Part shown: positions 1 through 7,285 of the stretch, in pieces
How the letters are laid out: each line of letters opens with the position of its first letter
How positions within the stretch are numbered: position 1 is the stretch's first letter
From: an uncultured Verrucomicrobiota bacterium
Lineage (GTDB): Bacteria; Verrucomicrobiota; Verrucomicrobiia; Limisphaerales; UBA9464
NCBI GenBank assembly: GCA_903925515.1
Contig: CAIYFP010000106.1
Location: forward strand, 1-17,421
Direction: 5' to 3'
DNA: 17,421 nt
Made by a program: the position numbers and the translations under genes
The notes under the pieces: generated by a model
Databases searched by the model: none
What the model was told of the DNA's origin: nothing
What the model saw: the letters and a program-made list of their open reading frames with translations, nothing else

Positions 1-510
1 CAGCGGACGCGCGGGGATGTTGGGGCGCGGCGCGCGGCGAAGCTTGCGTTGGTGAAGGAGTTGATGGGGTCAGGGTTGGAGCGTGGGGAGGTCTTGGAGG
101 TGATGCGGGTGGTGCACTGGCTGCTGGCGTTGCCGAGGGAGGAGGAGGTAGGTTTGATGGAGGATGTCAATAGTTGGGAGGCGAGCATGCAAGGCAAGTC
201 GAGGAGTCCGTACGAGACGGTGGTGTTGGAGGCGGGGATCGAGGAAGGCCGCAGGCTGGGCCGGCAGGAGGGCCGGCAGGAGGGGCGGCAGGAGGGGCGG
301 CAAGAGGGGCGCTGCGCTGCGGCTCGCGAGTTCCTCCTGGACGTGCTCGCCGCGCGTTTCGGCGAATGCGACGAGTCGTTGGCAAGGGCCGTGGAGGTCC
401 TGTCGGATCCGGCGCGGCTACGTCAGTTAGCGCAACTAGCCCTCCGAGCGGCCTCCCTTGCCGACTTTTGGCGCGAGTTGTCGAAGGACCAAGACGGGGC
501 TCGAGGCTGA
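1..510 (+). CDS. Rpn/PD-(D/E)XK transposase-like protein, C-terminal part (partial)
   Basis: The frame is open from the first base, so the 5' end lies outside the window; 169 residues are visible and it ends in TGA. The pattern fits the C-terminal half of the Rpn family of 'recombination-promoting nuclease/putative transposase' proteins: an R-rich segment with 'AKLALVKELM', then 'EVLEVMRVVHWLLALP', a 'SPYETVVLEAGIEEGRRLG' stretch, a charged RQEG repeat, and a DUF4351-like tail ('FLLDVLAARFGECDESL ... SLADFWREL'). The nuclease core with its PD-(D/E)XK residues would be upstream and cannot be checked. Four in-frame 12-bp units encode GRQE-type repeats likely to form a charged helix. Family members are often multicopy and mobile-like. 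The gene converges on the - strand exbD and appears unrelated to it. The family call rests on remembered pattern, not on a search. Confidence 0.6.
   Translation, partial: QRTRGDVGARRAAKLALVKELMGSGLERGEVLEVMRVVHWLLALPREEEVGLMEDVNSWEASMQGKSRSPYETVVLEAGIEEGRRLGRQEGRQEGRQEGRQEGRCAAAREFLLDVLAARFGECDESLARAVEVLSDPARLRQLAQLALRAASLADFWRELSKDQDGARG
259..312 (+). repeat. In-frame 12-bp tandem repeat (GRQE x4)
   Basis: Four consecutive 12-bp units of the form GG(C/G)CGGCA(G/A)GAG cover 259-306, and a fifth begins at 307. Each encodes Gly-Arg-Gln-Glu. Units differ only at synonymous positions, which fits recent slippage expansion under selection for the peptide. Rpn-family proteins commonly carry an E/Q/G-rich repeat here, so variable copy number between strains would be expected. 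Confidence 0.9.
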
Positions 511-715
511 AATCCCATCGTGAGGGGACCTCCGGAGCAGTGGGAGGAGGCTGGACCGGGCGGATTCAGCCGGGTCGGTTGGGATGGCTGGATCTTCCCC
601 CCATAGAGCTTCGTTCTTCGCTCGTTATCCAGCGTCTGCGGGAAGCCTCGCTCACTCCCCGTCCTGCGGAGGAACCTGCGGCACCAGCACTTCCCTCCCA
701 ACGGCAGCATTCCGG
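511..715. other. Intergenic region between convergent genes
   Basis: This 205-bp gap separates the + strand Rpn-like gene from the end of the - strand cluster. I looked for a bidirectional terminator and found no strong GC stem followed by a T-run in either direction; only short arms occur (for example CCTCC...GGAGG around 530-550). A 95-residue - strand frame crosses it but has no recognisable domain and overlaps the Rpn-like gene, so I do not call it. Confidence 0.6.
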
Positions 716-1135
716 CTATGGGATGGCCTCGGTGGCTAGGCCGACCTTCGAGATGTCGAGTTGCTGGAGGAGGTCGAGGACGGAGACGACATGCTGGTAG
801 TCCACGGCGCGGTCACCCTTCACGACGACGGCGAGTTCGGGGTCGGTGGCCTTGAGTTGGGCGAGGGCTGGCCGGAGATCGGCCAGGGTATGGGGTTTGC
901 CGTTGAGTGAGACATTGCCCGAGGCGCTCACCAGGATCTGGCCTGGCGGCTTGGGCGTGGCATTGGTGGGCGCGGGGCTCTGGGCCGAAGGCAGGTTCAT
1001 CTCTAGGTTGTTCATCAACTGCGGCGTCGTGATGATGAAGATGACGAGGAGGACGAACGCCAGGTCGAGCAAGGGCGTGATGTTCAGCTCGTTGAGCGTC
1101 CCGTGCCCGGATTTGGATGTCTTCTTGAGGCTCAT
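716..1135 (-). CDS. exbD: ExbD/TolR biopolymer transport protein (second copy, distal)
   Basis: A 139-residue ExbD/TolR-family protein. In such motors ExbD pairs with ExbB to convert proton flow into work delivered by TonB. A short cytoplasmic N-terminus leads to 'LNITPLLDLAFVLLVIFIITT' (about residues 17-37), a single membrane helix holding the family's proton-carrying aspartate (D24). The periplasmic part has the usual 'GQILVSASGNVSLNG' and 'ELAVVVKGDRAVDYQHVVSVLDLLQQLDISKVGLAT' sequences. It is the last gene of the - strand series, 27 bp behind tonB. The cluster has a second exbD upstream of tonB, and the two share an almost identical membrane segment and a 26-nt identical stretch. The start is the only ATG that leaves the normal short N-terminus; no good Shine-Dalgarno sequence precedes it. 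ExbD rather than TolR is inferred from the neighbouring TonB. Confidence 0.93.
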   Translation of the reverse strand: MSLKKTSKSGHGTLNELNITPLLDLAFVLLVIFIITTPQLMNNLEMNLPSAQSPAPTNATPKPPGQILVSASGNVSLNGKPHTLADLRPALAQLKATDPELAVVVKGDRAVDYQHVVSVLDLLQQLDISKVGLATEAIP

Positions 1136-1162
1136 GCTTCGCAGGGGTTGCGTCGCGGGCGT

Positions 1163-1906
1163 TCAGGGCGTCCCCAGTCCCGCGCCGGTGGCGTCCGCCT
1201 CGGCGACGACGTCGAAGCGGACGGTGAAGCGGGTGGGGAAGTCGCGGGGTGGTAGCCGGGAAAGGGAGGTGGTGGAGGCGAGGGCGCGCCGGACGGATTC
1301 GTCCCATCGGGCGTTGCCGGAGCCGGACTTCCATGTGTGGCCGAGGATGCGTCCGGACGGGTCGATGGCGAGATCGACCTCGGCCAAGAAGGCGCCGTCA
1401 TCGAGGTCGTCGGGTCGCAGCCATTTGGAACGGAGGCTGAACTCAACGAAGGCCCGGTAGAGTTGGACGGGGTCGGAGGTGGATTCGACGGCCTTGGCGC
1501 CGTCGGAGAAGGCAAACGCGGGCAGGCTGTTGGCCGGCGGGGCGACGGGGGGTGGCGCGGCATTGGCGTTGGCTGGCGCGGCTCGTGGGGGCGTCTGGGT
1601 TGCGGGGGGAGGAGTCGTTGGCTGTGTTGTTGCGGGCTTGGGTTCGGGCGTTGGCTCGGCCTTCTTCTCGGGTTCCTTGGGTTTCTCGGGCTCGGGCGGC
1701 TTGGGCTTGGGGGCCATCGAGACGGCGATGGTGCGCAGTTGGTTCCCGAGGTAGCCCTCGCGGGCGGCGAACCATGCGAGGGCGCCGATGACCACGACGT
1801 GGAAGATGGCGGAGGCCACGAGGCTGACCTTGGCGGCGTGCTTCTTCCTAGCGGGGGGATGGCGCATGGGAGGAATGGAAGGAGTGGGTTGGGGCGGCGG
1901 GGTCAT
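1163..1906 (-). CDS. tonB: TonB-family energy transducer
   Basis: A 247-residue TonB-like protein that would carry energy from ExbB/ExbD across the periplasm to the outer membrane. A basic N-terminal segment (RKKHAAK, about 20-26) precedes one membrane anchor (about 28-46, 'VSLVASAIFHVVVIGALAWF'). A Pro/Lys/Glu- and Pro/Ala-rich spacer (about 65-128) follows, with the 'PEPEKPKEPEKKAEPTPEP' pattern typical of TonB. The C-terminal domain (about 145-235) includes 'FLAEVDLAIDPSGRILGHTWKSGSGNARWDESVRRAL', the signature of TonB_C/TonB_2. Its ATG overlaps the stop of the upstream exbD by 4 bases (ATGA), implying translational coupling, and a GGGGA lies just ahead of it. The partner outer-membrane protein is unclear because no TonB-dependent receptor lies in the window. 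TolA is less likely, given the short proline-rich linker in place of a long helix. Confidence 0.88.
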   Translation of the reverse strand: MTPPPQPTPSIPPMRHPPARKKHAAKVSLVASAIFHVVVIGALAWFAAREGYLGNQLRTIAVSMAPKPKPPEPEKPKEPEKKAEPTPEPKPATTQPTTPPPATQTPPRAAPANANAAPPPVAPPANSLPAFAFSDGAKAVESTSDPVQLYRAFVEFSLRSKWLRPDDLDDGAFLAEVDLAIDPSGRILGHTWKSGSGNARWDESVRRALASTTSLSRLPPRDFPTRFTVRFDVVAEADATGAGLGTP

Positions 1907-2322
1907 CGTTCCCCGGGCGGGAGGGGTTCCGTGGCGAGATGGACCTTGAGCACGTTGGCCTGCTGAAGCAGGTCAAGGACCTCGACGATGCGCTCGTAGC
2001 GGGTCTTGGCATCGCCCCGGACGATGACGGAGAGGTCTGGGTCGGCGGTGCGGAGATCGACGAGTTGGCCGTGGAGGCTGGCGATCTCGGTTTGTTGCTT
2101 GTTGAGGAACACCCGGCCCTGGCCATCCACGGTGACGTAGTTGGCCTTGCTGGGGGCATCCTTCTGGCGTTGAGCAGCGTGGGGAAGGTTGAGGTCGAGG
2201 TCGTTGACGACGGGCGTGGTGGTAATGATGAAGATGACGAGGAGGACGAAGGCGAGGTCGAGGAGTGGGGTGATGTTGAGCTCCGTGAGCGAGTGATGAT
2301 GGCTCTGGGAGCATTTTTTCAT
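1903..2322 (-). CDS. exbD: ExbD/TolR biopolymer transport protein (first copy, proximal)
   Basis: A 139-residue ExbD-family protein, paralogous to the copy ending the cluster. The N-terminus is short and His-rich (MKKCSQSHHHS). The membrane helix carries 'LNITPLLDLAFVLLVIFIITT' with the expected proton-carrying aspartate (D22). The periplasmic domain contains 'YVTVDGQGRVFLNKQQT' and 'DLSVIVRGDAKTRYERIVEVLDLLQQANVLKVHLAT'. The gene sits 44 bp after exbB and overlaps tonB by ATGA, so exbB-exbD-tonB-exbD reads as one energising module. Known ExbB/ExbD motors hold two ExbD helices inside an ExbB pentamer; having two exbD genes raises the possibility of a heterodimeric ExbD pair, which is inference. 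No clear Shine-Dalgarno sequence precedes the ATG. Confidence 0.93.
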   Translation of the reverse strand: MKKCSQSHHHSLTELNITPLLDLAFVLLVIFIITTTPVVNDLDLNLPHAAQRQKDAPSKANYVTVDGQGRVFLNKQQTEIASLHGQLVDLRTADPDLSVIVRGDAKTRYERIVEVLDLLQQANVLKVHLATEPLPPGER

Positions 2323-2366
2323 GGTGAGCGGGTCGAGCGGGGTGGGAGGCGAGCGGGGGCCGTGGG

Positions 2367-3185
2367 TTAGCGTTGAGCGAGGGACGTGGCGAGGCGTTGG
2401 AGCAGGGCCTCGTTGGCCTGGGTGATGGCCTGGGCAAGGGCCTTGTTGGCTGCGGTGATCTCCTCGCCGATCGGGCGGTTGTCCACGTGGGCGTGCTCGA
2501 CGGCCGTGGCGAACTCGGTGGCGAAGGCGTCCAATTCCTGGGTGATGGCCCGGATGGACGTGACCATGAAGTTATACGCGAACATGGCGGGGATGGCGAC
2601 GAAGAGGCCGACGACGGTGGCGATGAGTGCTCCGGCGACGCCTGGGGCCATGGCGGTGAGGGAAGCGGTGTTGGCGCGGGCGATGCCCGAGAAGGTTTCC
2701 ATGACGCCCCAGACCGTGCCGAGGAGGCCGATGAAGGGGCCGCCGGCCACGGCCGTGGAGAGGACGATCATGCCCTTTTCGAGCGAAAGGGCCTGCTCCG
2801 CCGCGGTTCGCTCGAGGGCGGCCTTGACCGAGGCAAACGACGTCGCCGAGATGCGCGTCTCGCCGCGGACATCGACGGGGTTATTTTGGAGCTGGTAGGT
2901 CAGTTCCTCGGCCCCGGCGACGTAGAGATCAAAGGCGGGCGCACCATCGAAGTCGGAGCCGGACCTGGAAAGGTCGAGCGGTGCGCGGGTGGTGCGGTAG
3001 GCCTGGAAGAAACGCCGGGCGACCTTGCGGGCGCGGTGAAGCTGCCATGCCTTGGTCAGGATGACGGTCCAGCTGAAGAGCGAGACCAGGAGCAGCGACG
3101 CGATGGTGATCTTTCCCTCGGTGGTGGCCTTGTCGAAGGCGAACTGCAGGGCGCCGGCGGCGAGGATGGGATGGGCTGGGAGCAT
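2367..3185 (-). CDS. exbB: ExbB/TolQ/MotA-family proton channel
   Basis: A 272-residue inner-membrane protein of the MotA/TolQ/ExbB family, the stator of the Ton motor. Three membrane helices are visible: about 27-45 ('ITIASLLLVSLFSWTVIL'), about 139-164 and about 182-208. Helix 2 contains 'AVAGGPFIGLLGTVWGVMETF' and helix 3 'PGVAGALIATVVGLFVAIPAMFAYN'; these are the family's most conserved segments, with the Thr residues that line the proton path. A cytoplasmic domain of about 90 residues separates helices 1 and 2, as in ExbB/TolQ, and the C-terminal tail is helical and Ala/Gln-rich. It lies 23 bp after tpsA and 44 bp before exbD. ExbB is preferred to TolQ because of the adjoining tonB. No Shine-Dalgarno sequence is apparent. 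Confidence 0.95.
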   Translation of the reverse strand: MLPAHPILAAGALQFAFDKATTEGKITIASLLLVSLFSWTVILTKAWQLHRARKVARRFFQAYRTTRAPLDLSRSGSDFDGAPAFDLYVAGAEELTYQLQNNPVDVRGETRISATSFASVKAALERTAAEQALSLEKGMIVLSTAVAGGPFIGLLGTVWGVMETFSGIARANTASLTAMAPGVAGALIATVVGLFVAIPAMFAYNFMVTSIRAITQELDAFATEFATAVEHAHVDNRPIGEEITAANKALAQAITQANEALLQRLATSLAQR

Positions 3186-3208
3186 GGGGACGGCTTCGGT
3201 GGGATGTT

Positions 3209-6200
3209 TCAGTTGGGCTTGGAAGTGGGCGGGAGAATGACAGTGACGCGCCCCACGGTCCGGGTGAGGCGCGGGGCCGTGGCAGACGCGACGTTGCGAC
3301 GCCGCGGGTCGTCTTCGGGGGCGCCTTTCGCGGCGGACTTCGCGGGTTGGTCGCCCTGGACGGAGCTTTGGGCGGCGCCGGAGGCTGCCGATCCTTGTCC
3401 GAAGCCGACCTGGCCGGAGGAGACGTTGCCGCTGGCGGAGACGTTTTGGGAGAGGAGGGAGGCGTCCACGTTGGCGCCGGAGGCGTTGACGGATCCGACG
3501 CCGATGAGGGTGCCGGAGACGGTGCCGCCGGCGGAGACGTTGACGTTGCCTTGCGCGAGGGCCGTGACGCTCACGGACTGGGCGGCGGTGAGGTCGATGT
3601 TCTCGCGCGCGAAGACGAGGCCGGTGATGCCGCCGCTGGCATTGAGGCGGGCGGTGCTCCCGATGACGCCGGAGCCGGAGGCATCGATGTTGCCGACGTG
3701 GACGACGTTGCCGCTGGCGTCGCGGGTGCCGGCCGAGAGGGTCACGGTACCCTGGCTGGCGCCGACTCCGTTGAGGGGGATTTGAACGACGCCCCCGGCG
3801 TTGGCGATGATGTCGCCCCGGGGGGTCTGCACGGTGATGTCGCCCACGACGGACTGCGAGGCCGGGAAGGCGGGGTCGAGGGACCTGGGGAACGTGGTGG
3901 CGAGGATGCCGGAACCCGGGATGGTGGGGGCGTAGGAGAGGATCTGCCGGGTGACGGGATCGACGATGATCTTCTCGACGGTGGCAGCCCCGCTGGCTCC
4001 GGAGCCGGCGTCCACGTTGCCTTCGAGGGAGCGAACGAGGACGTTGCCGCCGTCGTAGGCGGCGATGCGGGAGCCGTTGACGTCGATGTTGCGACGGGCC
4101 ACGACGGTGACGTCGCTGGGATCGACGGTGAAGATGCCGCGGGCCTCGGAGGACTCGCGCTTGAAGGTGCGGGAACCGACGGAGACGGATCCGTCTGAGA
4201 CGACGGAGATGCTGCCGCCATGGAGCGTGGCAATGGCGGACGAGAACATGTCGAGGTCGCCGCGGAGGGAGACCTGGATGTCGGCACCGCGGGTGAAGAG
4301 GGCCGCGAGGGCGGGGTTGGCCCGGGGGCCATGGGAGACGATGCCGGCCGTGGCCCCGAGGTCGAGGTTGTTGGCGGAGACGACGATGGTTCCGGCGCCG
4401 CCGACCCGATAGCCGGTGTCGGCATTGAGCGGCACGTTTTGGCTGAGGTCGTACAGGGCCTGGGCGACGTCGGGTGGCAGGACCGGGAAGGTCCGGGTGA
4501 GCGGCTCGCCATTGGCTTGGAAGAGGGGTTGGCCCGCGTTGTCGAAGGCTTGGACGGGCAGGTTGAGCAGGAACTGGAGCTGCTCCCCGGTCATGCGGCC
4601 TTGGAACGTCAGGGTTTGCGTCGTGGCATCATACGCGAAGAGGGACTCCACGCCGGCCAGCGATCCGGAGGGAGGGGGATAGACCAGCCCAAGCTCGAAC
4701 GGCGAGAAGTCGGGCTTGGTAGCGAGCGGGACGGAGGTGAAGACGTTCCGATTCCTGATGTCGCCCGCGACGACGAGGGACGTGACGTCGGTGGCTCGCA
4801 GGTTTTGGCCCTCGAAGCGCGAGTTGATGAAGTCAGCGCCGACGGTCAGCCGGGCCTCGCGAGGAAAGCCAAAGAGGACGGAGCGGACGTCGCCGGAGAC
4901 ATGGACCTGGATGGGGTCGGGGTTCCCGAGCTGGATGGGGATCGGGGCGTGGTCGTTGATCCCGAACGTGCCGTACGAGCGATACTGCCGGGCAGCGCTG
5001 TCGGACACCACGAGCTGGGTGAGGTCGCCCGGCTTGGAGCCGACGAGCGGCCCAGAGTCGGTGGTGGTGATGGCGAGGTTGCCGACGGGGGACGGGAAGA
5101 GGGTGAGGTCGTTGCCGAGGGTCACGCCGCCCGAGCCCGCGCGAAGGGAGAGGATGCCCGGGTAGATGGGCGTCATGCCTTGCGAGAAGGAGTCGGCATA
5201 GCGCGGGAGGGCGGAGCCCCGGAGTTGGATCCCATTGCCTGCGGCCAGCGAGACCGAGGCGTCCTCGGCGTAGTCGAAGCGATGGCGGAAGGGCGAGGTG
5301 GAGGCGCCGAGGTTGTTGAAGATGCCGTTGGGATTGCGGACCTCCTGGAGGAGGACGTCCTGGCCGGCGGCGACGTTCCACGAGCCATCGACGAGGCTGA
5401 GCGCGAGGAGACGGGTTGCAGCCCCGGCGTTGCGTCCCGCCTCGATGGTCCCGGTGCCGTGGGCGAGGACGAAGTGGCCTTGGACGTCGCGTCCGGCGCG
5501 GATGGTGACATTGCCGGGGGCCGGGCCGAATGCACCGCTGCCCCCGTTCGACGAGGGGCCGCCGGCGACGGGAAGGGAGCTGACGACATCCTGGCCGGCC
5601 ACGAGGGTGACATCGCCACCGTTGGCCGTGGAGATGCCGCCGAGGTCGGGATCAACAAGGTATCCGTCCGGGCGGAACAGGAATCCGTTGGGGCGGGTGC
5701 CGGCGTTGATGGTTCCCGCCAAGGCCTGCACGGACAGGTCGCCGCCCGCAGTGGAACGGATGAAGCCCGACGCCAAGGTGACGTTGTTCCCGGCGAGCAC
5801 GGAGACCGACCCGTCGGCGGCTTGGATGCCTGCGGAACCGTTGAGGGCAACGTTGCCGACGCCGGGACGGACGAGGTCGGGCTGGGAGAAGTCGCGCCCG
5901 GCGACGAGCGTCACGGACCAACCGGACCCGGCTTCGATGCGGGAGCCGTTGGCGAGGGTGATGTTGTTGCCGGCCTCGAGGAGGAGTCGGGAGCCCGGCG
6001 CGGACACGCCGGTGGAGCCCACGAGATCCCAAAGGGTGCCAGCGGCGAGCTGGATGTTCCGGGTGGCTTGGAGATGGATGCGGGACAACCCGGTGAAGGC
6101 GGAGCCGACATCGAGGTTGAGCGCGCCCGCCACGGGCGGCGCGGTGGGCGGGACGATCCCATTCCCCGCGGATCCGGTTCCGGTGTAGCCCAGGACGATG

Positions 6201-7285
6201 TCCTGCGGATCGATGTACAGGTTGCCGCCCAGCCACCCGGGCAGCGCGGTCCCGTCGATGCGCGAGTGGAGGGCCGGCATGTCCGGGGCGCAGACCTCCA
6301 CCCGCCCGCCCGCGCCGCCCGAGGTTCCGCCGCGCACGTCGATGGAGGAGCCTGGGGCATCGTGGAAGGCGCGCCCGGCCTTCAGCTCGACCGTGCCACC
6401 CGGGGAAGGGGAGGTGTCGGCCCCGCCCCGGGCCGCGATGCCCGATGCCGGTCCGAGGGCGAGGACGTCGGAGGCGACCAACTCGATGCGGCCCTCGTGC
6501 TGGCGGACGGAATTGGCCTGGATGAGGCCGTCTTGGTTGACGACGCGGGCGCGGAGGGCGACGGCCCCGGCATTGGCGAGGACGGAGCCGTGATTGCGGA
6601 CCGTGCCCGACGGGGCGTCGATGGCGGCGGAGAGGCCCCGGCCGTCGGGACGTGGGCTGAGGAGGACCTGGCCTGCCGACAAGAGCCCGATGCTGCCGGA
6701 CGGGGCGGAGAGGGCGCCGTGGTTGGCGACATGCTCGGCGATCAGGAACAACGACCCGCCGGAGTCGGCCTGGATCCGGCCGTAGTTGACGATGGATGCG
6801 GCGGGGGGCGGACCCTGGAACTGCCAGAAGAGCCCGGCCGCGGAATCCACGGGGGCAGGCCTTGCGGTGGACACGACGAGCCCGGCGGCGGAAACGAACG
6901 AGTCGGGCCCGAAGTGAAAGCCGGCCGGGTTCACGAGGACGACGGTTCCGTTGGCGGTGAGCTGGCCCAGGATGACGGAGGGGTTGGCGTCGCCGATGTG
7001 GTTCCAGACGACGGAGGCGGGCGAGGGCTGGGAGAAGTGGGTGGATTCGCCGGCGCCGATGTTGAAGGAGTCCCAACGAAGCACCGCCTGGTCGGTCACG
7101 GACACGTTGAGCTGGGCGCCGTTGGCGGTGGTGGAGATGGAGGCCAGACCTTGCAGGACGGAGAGGCCGTGGGGATTGGCGAGCGCCTGGGGCAGGGAAC
7201 AGGCGGCCAGCGCGGTGCTCACCCATGCGGGCCATGGCAGGAGGCATCGGTGCGTGACGACGGCAGTGGCGTGGGGCGTGCGCAT
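3209..7285 (-). CDS. Filamentous haemagglutinin-type exoprotein (TpsA)
   Basis: A 1358-residue secreted protein of the two-partner secretion type, exported across the outer membrane by the TpsB encoded just before it. A signal peptide ends near 'LPQALA' (residues 31-36). The TPS/haemagglutination-activity domain follows (about 37-160), with 'WDSFNIGAGESTHF' (71-84) and 'NPAG' (119-122, the NPNG-type turn). Most of the rest is beta-helix-like repeat sequence ('VTLVAGQDV', 'VSVLAGNNVTLASG', 'VTIRAGRDVQG'). From about residue 1063 ('ARRNIDVNGSRIAAYDGG') a more conserved tail includes 'GSGILATTF', 'GVIGSTARLNASGGITGLV' and 'GTLIGVGSVNASG'; from memory it recurs in related exoproteins. A disordered linker and a final 'GRVTVILPP' close the protein. 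Its ATG overlaps the tpsB stop (TGATG), and a GGAGGA lies 8 nt upstream. The role may be adhesion, a surface scaffold or ligand capture; the sequence does not decide. Confidence 0.9.
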   Translation of the reverse strand: MRTPHATAVVTHRCLLPWPAWVSTALAACSLPQALANPHGLSVLQGLASISTTANGAQLNVSVTDQAVLRWDSFNIGAGESTHFSQPSPASVVWNHIGDANPSVILGQLTANGTVVLVNPAGFHFGPDSFVSAAGLVVSTARPAPVDSAAGLFWQFQGPPPAASIVNYGRIQADSGGSLFLIAEHVANHGALSAPSGSIGLLSAGQVLLSPRPDGRGLSAAIDAPSGTVRNHGSVLANAGAVALRARVVNQDGLIQANSVRQHEGRIELVASDVLALGPASGIAARGGADTSPSPGGTVELKAGRAFHDAPGSSIDVRGGTSGGAGGRVEVCAPDMPALHSRIDGTALPGWLGGNLYIDPQDIVLGYTGTGSAGNGIVPPTAPPVAGALNLDVGSAFTGLSRIHLQATRNIQLAAGTLWDLVGSTGVSAPGSRLLLEAGNNITLANGSRIEAGSGWSVTLVAGRDFSQPDLVRPGVGNVALNGSAGIQAADGSVSVLAGNNVTLASGFIRSTAGGDLSVQALAGTINAGTRPNGFLFRPDGYLVDPDLGGISTANGGDVTLVAGQDVVSSLPVAGGPSSNGGSGAFGPAPGNVTIRAGRDVQGHFVLAHGTGTIEAGRNAGAATRLLALSLVDGSWNVAAGQDVLLQEVRNPNGIFNNLGASTSPFRHRFDYAEDASVSLAAGNGIQLRGSALPRYADSFSQGMTPIYPGILSLRAGSGGVTLGNDLTLFPSPVGNLAITTTDSGPLVGSKPGDLTQLVVSDSAARQYRSYGTFGINDHAPIPIQLGNPDPIQVHVSGDVRSVLFGFPREARLTVGADFINSRFEGQNLRATDVTSLVVAGDIRNRNVFTSVPLATKPDFSPFELGLVYPPPSGSLAGVESLFAYDATTQTLTFQGRMTGEQLQFLLNLPVQAFDNAGQPLFQANGEPLTRTFPVLPPDVAQALYDLSQNVPLNADTGYRVGGAGTIVVSANNLDLGATAGIVSHGPRANPALAALFTRGADIQVSLRGDLDMFSSAIATLHGGSISVVSDGSVSVGSRTFKRESSEARGIFTVDPSDVTVVARRNIDVNGSRIAAYDGGNVLVRSLEGNVDAGSGASGAATVEKIIVDPVTRQILSYAPTIPGSGILATTFPRSLDPAFPASQSVVGDITVQTPRGDIIANAGGVVQIPLNGVGASQGTVTLSAGTRDASGNVVHVGNIDASGSGVIGSTARLNASGGITGLVFARENIDLTAAQSVSVTALAQGNVNVSAGGTVSGTLIGVGSVNASGANVDASLLSQNVSASGNVSSGQVGFGQGSAASGAAQSSVQGDQPAKSAAKGAPEDDPRRRNVASATAPRLTRTVGRVTVILPPTSKPN

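Noticed and set aside
423..710. A 95-codon - strand frame between the Rpn-like gene and exbD
   Set aside because: It overlaps the 3' end of the Rpn-like gene and has no recognisable domain or ribosome site. A segment reading 'LDNERRTKLYGG' may be a remnant of a dispersed repeat, but this cannot be judged from one copy.
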